A stretch of DNA of 38,473 nucleotides from Actinomycetes bacterium. GTDB lineage: Bacteria; Actinomycetota; Thermoleophilia; Miltoncostaeales; Miltoncostaeaceae. The stretch lies in contig JAHEIS010000008.1 in assembly GCA_024639225.1 (NCBI GenBank), positions 1 to 38,473 on the forward strand. The letters are read 5' to 3'. The position numbers and the translations under genes are program-made. Of this stretch, positions 32,563-38,473 are shown one piece after another. Each line of letters begins with the position of its first letter. The stretch's first letter is position 1. The notes below the pieces were generated by a model. The model was not told the DNA's origin. It saw only the letters and a program-made list of their open reading frames with translations, and ran no database searches.

Positions 32563-33513
32563 GTGCTCACACTCCGCCGTGCCGCGGTCGCTGTCGCGCT
32601 TGCCTGCGCCCTCCCCACCGCCGCCCTGGCGGCACCCGCTTCCGCGACGCTCCGCGTTGAAGGTGCCGATGCGACGCTGATCCCGGAGCTGCGTCAGCCG
32701 AGCGACACGACCCTGGTCGCCGACCGGCTCGGACCGGTCCGCACCGTCGAAGGACCCACCGCGCTCGGCCAGCTCATCCGGGCCGGCGTCCGCCGGAACG
32801 TCTCGGTGAGAACGAGCTTCTCAACCGCATTCGGGCCCGACCCCCTCGTCGCGGTCGAGCGGATCGGCCCGGACGACCAGGGCGAGAACTTCGAGGGCCC
32901 GGCCTTCTGGGTCTTCAAGGTCAACCACGCATCCGCCCCGGTCGCCGCCAATCAGCTGGCGCTCAAGGACGGCGACGAGGTGCTCTGGTACTTCACCTCG
33001 AACTTCTCCGCGGCCGAACTGGACATGACCGTCCCGCGGGCGAACCTCCGGACGGGGCGCACGTTCACCGTCTCGGTGCGCGCCTGGGACGCCGAGGGCG
33101 TCGCCTCGCCCGCCTCCGGTGCCGTCGTGCGCTACGGATCGGTCGAGAAGACCGCCGGCCGGGACGGACGCGTGCGCTTCACCGCGCGCACGGGCACCCG
33201 GAGCATCCGCGCCACCCGCACCGACGCCGCGACCGGCGCCCATGACATCCGGAGCGCCACGAAGGAGATCTGCGGCCTGCCGCCGGGGGCCACGACCTGC
33301 CCCCGGCCGCGGCCCAACGGTGCCAGCCTGCGTCTGGTGGTCAACGGCGTGAGCACCAAGGGATGGGCCCGGACCCTGCCCCGCCTGCGTGCCGTCCTGG
33401 CGGGCGCGCTCGCCGATGATGACCGCGCCGCCATCGCCTGGCGAGGCCGGGTCTGGCGTGGCTCGGGCCCGGTCGGCAACGTGGCCCGCAACCTCGTTCG
33501 GCGCTTCGGATGA
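32563..33513 (+). CDS. Exported DUF4430 (transcobalamin beta-domain-like) protein
   Basis: 316 residues from the GTG at 32563 (GAGGAAGGA upstream). Signal peptide 1-24 (RRAAVAVALACALPTAALAA). A DUF4430-type domain follows (about 27-150): ATLRVEGADATLI, EGPTALGQLIRAGVRRNV, FGPDPLVAVERIG, FWVFKVNHASAPVAANQLALKDGDEVLWYF, the pattern of the C-terminal beta domain of animal transcobalamin and intrinsic factor. Residues about 150-250 look like an Ig-like/Big domain; the C-terminal 60 residues are basic and unassigned, with two Cys (EICGLPPGATTCPRP). No membrane anchor or sortase motif is visible. The preceding B12 riboswitch and the coupled barrel protein suggest extracellular corrinoid binding. 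Confidence 0.88.
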   Translation: MLTLRRAAVAVALACALPTAALAAPASATLRVEGADATLIPELRQPSDTTLVADRLGPVRTVEGPTALGQLIRAGVRRNVSVRTSFSTAFGPDPLVAVERIGPDDQGENFEGPAFWVFKVNHASAPVAANQLALKDGDEVLWYFTSNFSAAELDMTVPRANLRTGRTFTVSVRAWDAEGVASPASGAVVRYGSVEKTAGRDGRVRFTARTGTRSIRATRTDAATGAHDIRSATKEICGLPPGATTCPRPRPNGASLRLVVNGVSTKGWARTLPRLRAVLAGALADDDRAAIAWRGRVWRGSGPVGNVARNLVRRFG

Positions 33514-34358
33514 GACTCCGGGTCGTGGCCGCGCTCGCCGCGTCAGCCGTCGTCGTCCCGACCGCGGCGGCGGCGCCCTCGTCGGCCGACAGGGCGTCGG
33601 CCGAACGCGGGGCGAGCTGGCTCGCCTCCCAGAGCGGACGGGTGGACGGCGGCCCGCTGGCTGACCTGATCGTCTCTCTTCGGCAGACCGGCACCGCGCG
33701 ACGGGAGCTACGCGGGCGGGTTCGCGCACTCGCCCGCGACGGTCGCTCCTACGGCCGCGGAGCGGGACGGGCAGCCAAGGTCGCCCGGGCCGCCCTGGCC
33801 GTCGGGGCGGACCCGCGACGTTTCGGCCGGGTCGACTATCTCGCGCGTATCGACGGCGACTACCGTCGTGGCCGCTATGGGCGCAACGCCTTCGACCACG
33901 CGCTGGCGATCATCGTCCTCCGCGAGGCGGGGCGTCCGGTTCCCCGCGCGGCGCTGCGCACGATCGCCCGGTCCCGGGGTCAGGGCGGGTGGGGTCTGGC
34001 GATGACGCGCTCGGCGCCGGATGATGTCGATGCGACCGCTGTCCTGATCGAGGCAATGCGCGCGGCGGGCGTCGGTCGGAACAACCGCGCCCTCCGTGCG
34101 GCCCGGAGCTGGCTCCTGCGCCAGCGCCGAGCCGGCGGCGCCTATCCGTCGCGCCCCGGACGGCCCGCGGATGCCAACTCGACGGCGGCGGCGCTCCGCG
34201 CACTCGTGGCAATGCGCGACCGCCGGGCCCCAGCGACGGCGCGCGCGCTGCGGAGCTTCCAGCGACCCGACGGTCACTTCACCTGGCAGGCGGCGCGCCC
34301 GGGAAGCCCCCTGCTGGCGACGATCGACGCAGTGGGTGCTCTCACGTACCGGGGCTAG
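33510..34358 (+). CDS. Exported alpha/alpha-barrel protein (transcobalamin alpha-domain-like)
   Basis: 282 residues; ATG at 33510 overlaps the upstream stop (ATGA). Signal peptide about 1-21. The rest is helical with repeats of the terpene-cyclase/prenyltransferase alpha/alpha toroid: GASWLASQS, GRNAFDHALAIIVLREAG, GGWGLAMTRSAPDDVDATAVLIEAMRAAG, ARSWLLRQRRAGGAYPSRPG, ADANSTAAALRALVAMRD, LRSFQRPDGHFTW. The DXXDDTA of cyclases is missing. The same fold forms the alpha domain of transcobalamin and intrinsic factor, which grips B12 together with the beta (DUF4430) domain. Here the two domains are separate, coupled genes. B12 binding is inferred from the riboswitch and fold pairing. Confidence 0.85.
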   Translation: MRLRVVAALAASAVVVPTAAAAPSSADRASAERGASWLASQSGRVDGGPLADLIVSLRQTGTARRELRGRVRALARDGRSYGRGAGRAAKVARAALAVGADPRRFGRVDYLARIDGDYRRGRYGRNAFDHALAIIVLREAGRPVPRAALRTIARSRGQGGWGLAMTRSAPDDVDATAVLIEAMRAAGVGRNNRALRAARSWLLRQRRAGGAYPSRPGRPADANSTAAALRALVAMRDRRAPATARALRSFQRPDGHFTWQAARPGSPLLATIDAVGALTYRG

Positions 34359-34417
34359 CCGCATGAACAGAGTGTGTCCATGTGGAGAAGACGGTTTTCG
34401 TGATCCGGGTACCGCCG

Positions 34418-34423
34418 TAGACT
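34418..34423 (+). promoter_or_regulatory. Probable -10 element of phoU
   Basis: TAGACT lies 38 bases before the phoU ATG, with TTTTCG about 17 bases further upstream as a weak -35. A ribosome-binding-like GAGA is found in the leader. No Pho box was recognised. Confidence 0.35.
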
Positions 34424-34461
34424 TGTCGAATCAGGTCCTGCCCCCGAGATCGTGATCCGCC

Positions 34462-35124
34462 ATGGCGACCGGAATGACAGCTTTCGAACAGGAGATGGCC
34501 TCCGTCCGCGACGGGCTCGTGGAGATGGCCAGCCTCGTGCTGACGCAGATCGAGCGCAGCGTGGCGGCATGGGAGGCGACCGACGGCTCCCTCGCGGCGG
34601 AGGTCATCAGCGCCGATGATGAGGTGGACGACGCCTGCATCACTCTCGACGAGCGGATCTTCCACATCCAGCTCCTGAACTCCCCGGTCGCAGGCGATCA
34701 GCGGCTACTGCACGTCGGGCTCATCGCGGCGATCGCGCTCGAACGCGTCGGCGACCTGGCCGTCGCGATCTCACAACTGGCGGGATCGGTCCCGGTCGGC
34801 GGCGCCGTGCCCGAGGTCGAGGCCCGCATCCAGAAAATGAGCGCCCGCGCCATCGACATGCTCGCCCGGGCCGTGCAGGCCATCGCCCGCGGCGATGTCG
34901 AGCTTGCCGAGACCGTCCGCTCAGACGCGCAGCGCGTCGCCGAACTGCTCGAAGAGCTCCTCGGCGTCGTCGCCCAGAAGCAGGAGGACCCCGCCAGTCG
35001 CGAGTGGGCCGCGGCGGCGGTGCTCGTCGGGCGCCACCTCGAGCGGGTGTCCAACAACGCGCGCGAACTCGCCGGTCGCGTCCCCTTCCTGGTCGACGGT
35101 CAGAGCTTCCGCCGGGGCCGGTAG
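34462..35124 (+). CDS. phoU: PhoU phosphate-signalling regulator
   Basis: 220 residues, all helical, two PhoU repeats: FEQEMASVRDGLVEMASLVLTQIERSV...SADDEVDDACITLDERIF and VEARIQKMSARAIDMLARAVQAI...LVGRHLERVSNNARELAG. The paired metal motifs are present as ALERVGDLAVAI and HLERVSNNA (canonical E/DxxxD). PhoU links the Pst transporter to the PhoR sensor and represses the Pho regulon. No pst or phoR gene is in the window. Cytoplasmic, typical length. Convergent with the small gene at 35146. Confidence 0.9.
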   Translation: MATGMTAFEQEMASVRDGLVEMASLVLTQIERSVAAWEATDGSLAAEVISADDEVDDACITLDERIFHIQLLNSPVAGDQRLLHVGLIAAIALERVGDLAVAISQLAGSVPVGGAVPEVEARIQKMSARAIDMLARAVQAIARGDVELAETVRSDAQRVAELLEELLGVVAQKQEDPASREWAAAAVLVGRHLERVSNNARELAGRVPFLVDGQSFRRGR

Positions 35125-35145
35125 CCCCCGCCCGCGCCGGGTCGC

Positions 35146-35334
35146 TCAGGCGTCGGAGGATTCCTTGGCGTCGTCGCCGGCGCCGGCCTCGGAGGCGTCG
35201 GCGCTCTCAGCGGCCTCGGCCGCCCGGCTGGCCTCAATCGCTTCGAGCCGCTCCAGTTCGTCGAGGGCGGAGACGGCGGACTCGGAGTCCATCGTCCGGA
35301 AACTTGCACGTCGTTGCCGCTTGGCTTTGGCCAT
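35146..35334 (-). CDS. Small protein with basic head and acidic tail, unknown
   Basis: 62 residues from the ATG at 35334, preceded by AGGAGG at ideal spacing. Residues 1-13 are strongly basic (MAKAKRQRRASFR); the remainder is a helical, Glu/Ala-rich stretch (ALDELERLEAIEASRAAEAAES) and an acidic tail. No family recognised; it could be a nucleic-acid or ribosome-associated protein. A good ribosome-binding site and a TACAAT -10 element make it a likely expressed gene. Confidence 0.65.
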   Translation of the reverse strand: MAKAKRQRRASFRTMDSESAVSALDELERLEAIEASRAAEAAESADASEAGAGDDAKESSDA

Positions 35335-35357
35335 TGATCCTCCTGTGAGCGGGGCAC

Positions 35358-35363
35358 ATTGTA
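35358..35363 (-). promoter_or_regulatory. -10 element (TACAAT) of the small gene at 35146
   Basis: TACAAT on the minus strand gives a leader of about 17 bases that contains AGGAGG. It is one of the best -10 matches in the window; the -35 is weak. Confidence 0.55.
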
Positions 35364-35411
35364 GCCGCACTGCCCACAGATCACCCTCGGGTCAGGTGTA
35401 CCGGATACCCG

Positions 35412-36488
35412 TCAGGGCGTGATCGCGACCTTGACCGAGCCCTTCTGGCGCGAGGCCATCACCTCGTAGCCCGTGGCGGCCTCGTCCATCGACATGTCGT
35501 GCGTGAGGACGGGCGACGGGTCGATCTTCCCGCCTTCCAGCAGCGGCCACAGCGTCGGCAGGTAGCTCTTGACCGGGGCGACGCCGCCCTTGACGCCGAC
35601 ATTCTTGAAGAACGCCTTGTCCCAGGGGATCTCGGGGGCGCCGAGGAACACCTCCATGCCGACCCAGGCGACACTCTTGCCCGGCTCGATCTGCTCCGCG
35701 GCGAAAGCCATCGTCTCGGGGCTCGAGATCGTCGCGAGAACGGCCTGCGGTCCCCGTCCCTCGGTGAGGCCGGCAAGCAACTCCGCCGCATCGTCACGTG
35801 ACGTGTTGATGGTGTGGGTCGCACCCATCGTCTCGGCGATCGCGAGTCGGTCGTCGTGGTGGCCCGCAACGATGATGTTCTCGGGCTCGAAGAGGGTCGC
35901 GGCGTGGGCCGCAGACAGTCCGACCGCGCCGTCGCCGATCACGTAGACGGTGTCGCCGGGCTGGATGTCCCCACAGACCGCCGCGTGGTAGCCGGTCCCG
36001 AAGACGTCAGTCAGCGGCAGGGTCTTCGTGTCGCTCGCCGAATCGGCCAGCGACTCCGGGATCACGTCGAGCGTTCCGGTGGCATGCGGCACCCGGACGT
36101 ACTCGGACTGACCGCCCTGGATCTCGCCGCCGTGCGCCCAGAATGGTGCGAAGCCGTAGGGACCACCGTTGACGCACGACGTTTGAAGGCCCTTCGCGCA
36201 GAAGTGGCACTCGCCGCACGAGATCCAAAACGGCGACAGGACCTTGTCCCCGACCGAGAGTCCCGACACCTCCGCGCCGACCTCCTCGACCACGCCCACG
36301 AACTCGTGACCGCAGCGATCGCCGTCGCAGAAGCCGAAGGCTTCGCCGTGGTTGTAGATGTGGAGATCCGAGCCACAGATCGCCGCCTTGGTCACGCGGA
36401 TCACGGCGTCCCTGGGATTCTCGATCGCCGCATCGGGGACGGTCTCGACCTGCATGTCTTTGTCGGCCTTGTAGACGATGCCTTTCAT
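35412..36488 (-). CDS. Zinc-dependent alcohol dehydrogenase (MDR family)
   Basis: 358 residues from the ATG at 36488 (AGGAGG six bases upstream). Catalytic zinc ligands are Cys38 (AAICGSDLH) and His61-Glu62 (RCGHEFVG); structural zinc Cys91, Cys94, Cys97, Cys105 (CGECHFCAKGLQTSC). The nucleotide-binding loop is VYVIGDGAVGLSAAHAA. MDR dehydrogenases oxidise alcohols or polyols with NAD(P); substrate cannot be read from sequence, though the N-terminal DGDRCGHEFVGVV and downstream HHDDRLAIAETMGATH are like formaldehyde/glutathione-independent or threonine-type enzymes. Monocistronic, between a small gene and mutT. Confidence 0.9.
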   Translation of the reverse strand: MKGIVYKADKDMQVETVPDAAIENPRDAVIRVTKAAICGSDLHIYNHGEAFGFCDGDRCGHEFVGVVEEVGAEVSGLSVGDKVLSPFWISCGECHFCAKGLQTSCVNGGPYGFAPFWAHGGEIQGGQSEYVRVPHATGTLDVIPESLADSASDTKTLPLTDVFGTGYHAAVCGDIQPGDTVYVIGDGAVGLSAAHAATLFEPENIIVAGHHDDRLAIAETMGATHTINTSRDDAAELLAGLTEGRGPQAVLATISSPETMAFAAEQIEPGKSVAWVGMEVFLGAPEIPWDKAFFKNVGVKGGVAPVKSYLPTLWPLLEGGKIDPSPVLTHDMSMDEAATGYEVMASRQKGSVKVAITP

Positions 36489-36742
36489 CGCGTCCTCCTC
36501 ATAGGGGGTTGAGGTCAAGCCTCGCACGTCGCCGGAGGCCGTGGCCAGACGAGTCGATCGCCCATTCTTCGCGACCTGGATGTCCGGCGCCGACGGAATA
36601 CCGCACCGCGAGGCGCGTCAGCGTGCAGTCAGGCAGACCGTCGAACCCGACCGCGAACCGACGGCCGGCAGGCCTGACCATGATTGCCGGCCTGCCCCTC
36701 GTCGGTGCCCTCAGTTTCGTCAGCGGCTCCGGCGGGGCGTCC

Positions 36743-37132
36743 TCAGAGCAGCTCGCCGGCGGCCAGGCGGGCGACGAGCTCGACGTCGGCAGGAGGGAAC
36801 GCCAGGCGCCCGATCTCGGCGGCGCGTACCCAGCGGAACTGGCTGACGAGCCGTGGCCGCGGCCGCTGGCCCTCGACCCACCCGCAGCGGTAGAAGCGCA
36901 GGTCGAGCGGGGCCGCGTCGACCTGCCAGATGCGCTCGCCGATCGCGACCGCGATGTCGAGCTCCTCGCGCAGTTCGCGCGCCAGGGCAGTCGGGTCGTC
37001 CTCGCCCGGCTCCCGCTTGCCGCCCGGGAACTCCCAGTAGCCGGCATAGCCCGCCCCTGCCGGTCGCTGACTCACCAGGATGTAGCCGCCACGTTCGACG
37101 ACCGCCGCGACGACGATGCGGGTCGGGCTCAC
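36743..37132 (-). CDS. mutT: MutT-like Nudix hydrolase
   Basis: 129 residues from the GTG at 37132, overlapping the mutY stop (GTGA). The Nudix box GGKREPGEDDPTALARELRE with EELDI (37-60) has all magnesium-binding Glu; only the usual late Gly is Asp59. The domain start RIVVAAVVERGGYILVSQRP and the downstream QFRWVRAAEIGRLAFPPAD fit MutT/CTP pyrophosphohydrolase. Removes 8-oxo-dGTP or related oxidised nucleotides; coupling with mutY supports the oxidative-damage (GO) role. Cytoplasmic, normal length. Confidence 0.9.
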   Translation of the reverse strand: MSPTRIVVAAVVERGGYILVSQRPAGAGYAGYWEFPGGKREPGEDDPTALARELREELDIAVAIGERIWQVDAAPLDLRFYRCGWVEGQRPRPRLVSQFRWVRAAEIGRLAFPPADVELVARLAAGELL

Positions 37133-37914
37133 GAGGCGCGCACCAGGTGGTCGCCGCGCCGTTGGGCGAGGCCGTCCTCGAGCAGGCTGGCGGCCGCGTC
37201 CGGATCCCGGGAGATCTCCGGCTCCGCGCCGCCGGCCAGCTCCCGCAGCAGGTGGCCGCGCCGCTGACGGAGAGACCCCTCGAACCGCCCCTGGCGGGCG
37301 CGGGCGGGGGTCAGGTCGATGACGGTCCCGGCATCGGCCGCCGGGCAGCCGTCCCGCAATGGGCACCCTTCGTCACACCGAGGCGCCCGGGCCCGGCACC
37401 AGAGCCGGCCGAGATCCATGAAGGCCTGACCGGCCGCCCATGCGTCGTCGCCCGCGCCCGGCCAACCGTCAGGGAAACGGCGGGCGAGAACGCGCGCGAC
37501 GTTCGTGTCGACCGGCAGGATGTCCTCCTCGTCGGCGAAGCACCGCAGCGCTGCTGCCGTGTAGGGACCGACCCCGGGAAGGTCGGTGAGGCGCGCCGCC
37601 TTCGGCCACCCCTCGGCGACGATCGCCCCCGCGGCGGCGTGGAGGTTGCGCGCGCGACGCGGGTAGCCCAGGCCCTGCCACGCGGCCAGCACCTCGCCCA
37701 GCGGCTCATCCGCCAGGTCGGCGGGCGTGGGCCAGCGCCCGATCCAGGCGGTGTAGTACGGGAGCACCCGCTCGACCGGGGTCGCCTGGAGCATCACCTC
37801 TGAGATGAGCACCCGCCAGCGGTTGCGGGTCCGGCGCCACGGCAGGTCGGCACCCTCCTCCGAGAACCACTCCAGCAGCTGCGCGAGGTCGTTGTCGGCG
37901 CTCGGACCGGGCAC
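37129..37914 (-). CDS. mutY: MutY-like A/G-specific adenine glycosylase
   Basis: 261 residues from a GTG. LPWRRTRNRWRVLISEVMLQ contains the expected catalytic Glu39; the helix-hairpin-helix is LTDLPGVGPYTAAAL; VDTNVARVLARR has Asp136. The Cys cluster is C173-X6-C180-X3-C184-X5-C190, one residue longer than the canonical X6-X2-X5 of MutY/Nth iron-sulfur domains. The C-terminal MutT-like recognition domain of long MutY is absent (about 60 residues follow the cluster), as in short actinobacterial forms. It removes A opposite 8-oxoG; the Nudix gene mutT follows directly. Fe-S assembly should be tested because of the spacing. Confidence 0.9.
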   Translation of the reverse strand: MPGPSADNDLAQLLEWFSEEGADLPWRRTRNRWRVLISEVMLQATPVERVLPYYTAWIGRWPTPADLADEPLGEVLAAWQGLGYPRRARNLHAAAGAIVAEGWPKAARLTDLPGVGPYTAAALRCFADEEDILPVDTNVARVLARRFPDGWPGAGDDAWAAGQAFMDLGRLWCRARAPRCDEGCPLRDGCPAADAGTVIDLTPARARQGRFEGSLRQRRGHLLRELAGGAEPEISRDPDAAASLLEDGLAQRRGDHLVRAS

Positions 37915-38080
37915 CCCCCAAGTCTGTCAGAGGGCCGTCTCCCGAGCCGCACGCGAATCGCTCAGGCCGCCGTGTGGCGCCGGAGGCGGGCGTGTGGGAC
38001 TACTCCGGGTCTACGTCAACGCACGCCCGGTGTGGAAGCGTTTCCCGCGCGGCTCCCGATTCACGGACCACGAAACGCCT

Positions 38081-38473
38081 TCACGGCCCCTCCCCTGCTG
38101 CTGCGGCGTTCGTGCCCGTGACCTGCATCACCTGAAAGACCGCCCCCTGGGGGTCGGCCAGGACCGCGAACGGGCCCATCGGCGTCGGGGTCGCCGGGAG
38201 CAGCACCTCGCCGCCCAGCGCGGATGCCCTCTCCTGTGCCGCGACGCAGTCGGCGACGTTGAAGTAGACCGACCAGGAGTCGGGCGCATCCGGCGGTACG
38301 GTTGGCGGAGTCGCGATCATGCCCGCGACACCCTGGCCGGCGATCTCGAACGTGGTGTAGACGACGCCGCCCACGTCCGCGCTGACCGCCGTCCAGCCGA
38401 AGACGGCGTTGTAGAACTTCCTGGCCGCAGCGGGCGACCTGGTCATCAACTCCAGCCAGCTCACCGCGCCGAT
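38081..38473 (-). CDS. VOC (glyoxalase/bleomycin-resistance) family protein, 5' end outside window
   Basis: The frame is open to the right edge, and its first visible residues (IGAVSWLELMTRSPAAARKFYNAVFGWTAVSAD) are a VOC betaalpha-beta unit start, followed by VVYTTFEIAGQGVAGMIAT, WSVYFNVADCVAAQERASALGGEVLLPATPTPMGPFAVLADPQGAVFQVMQ. Because many such proteins have two VOC units in one chain, this is probably the C-terminal unit; a GTG at 38464 is a possible start if it is single-domain. Metal-dependent lyase, dioxygenase or binding function cannot be assigned. Confidence 0.8.
   Translation of the reverse strand: MGAVSWLELMTRSPAAARKFYNAVFGWTAVSADVGGVVYTTFEIAGQGVAGMIATPPTVPPDAPDSWSVYFNVADCVAAQERASALGGEVLLPATPTPMGPFAVLADPQGAVFQVMQVTGTNAAAAGEGP

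Noticed and set aside
33510-34358. Terpene cyclase or prenyltransferase enzyme activity for the barrel protein
   Set aside because: Signal peptide, B12 riboswitch control and missing catalytic Asp motifs argue against a cytoplasmic terpenoid enzyme.
36669-36703. GGCAGGCC/GGCCTGCC inverted repeat downstream of mutT as terminator
   Set aside because: 14-base loop, no T-run, and about 40 bases after the stop; weak.

Overview
The window reads as one contiguous piece of a high-GC, gene-dense bacterial chromosome. Gene order and content point to a deep-branching actinobacterium, most likely class Thermoleophilia (Solirubrobacterales-like). This is an inference, supported by the enolase - FtsB/DivIC - DUF501 string typical of Actinobacteria, by a complete-looking type IV pilus system together with CsrA (uncommon in other actinobacteria), and by the order tRNA-Gln, glmU, prs, 50S L25, pth, mfd, peptidyl-prolyl isomerase, mazG, eno. 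No insertion sequence, phage gene, CRISPR array or rRNA is visible; the only RNA gene is tRNA-Gln(UUG).

Layout. Bases 1-12,650 are a type IV pilus region in three blocks: a minus-strand block pilT-pilM-pilN-pilO (pilO cut by the window edge); a short plus-strand block with the main pilin, a strong terminator and an exported thioredoxin-fold-like protein; and a minus-strand operon of a second pilT, a transglycosylase/LytM protein, two minor pilins, pilD and pilB. PilC is not in the window. Bases 12,750-14,130 hold an RsbW-type anti-sigma kinase, csrA and rpoZ; the last two are divergent and appear to share one -10 element. Bases 14,200-16,010 hold small genes without a recognised function. Bases 16,000-25,050 are a long minus-strand housekeeping run (DUF501, ftsB, eno, mazG, parvulin lipoprotein, mfd, pth, L25). 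A plus-strand MFS transporter then precedes prs, glmU and tRNA-Gln on the minus strand. After a decayed stretch come a DUF547 protein, CtaG and a membrane protein of unknown function. The right end carries phoU, a small protein, a zinc alcohol dehydrogenase, the mutY-mutT pair and part of a VOC protein.

The most unusual system is at 32,333-34,358: a well-formed cobalamin (B12) riboswitch directly upstream of two translationally coupled exported proteins. The first carries a DUF4430 domain (the beta domain of animal transcobalamin and intrinsic factor). The second is an alpha/alpha-barrel protein of the prenyltransferase/terpene-cyclase repeat type (the fold of the alpha domain of the same animal carriers). 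I read this as a bacterial two-subunit transcobalamin-like B12-capture system.

Other themes: many genes overlap by 1-8 bases (ATGA, GTGA, TGATG). Several operon-leading genes have a TANNNT -10 element only 6-8 bases before the start codon, which suggests leaderless mRNAs. An ACAAGGA motif (CsrA core) lies in the leaders of both the main pilin and the second pilT, which could tie CsrA to pilus output. All functional statements come from reading the sequence; no database search was run.
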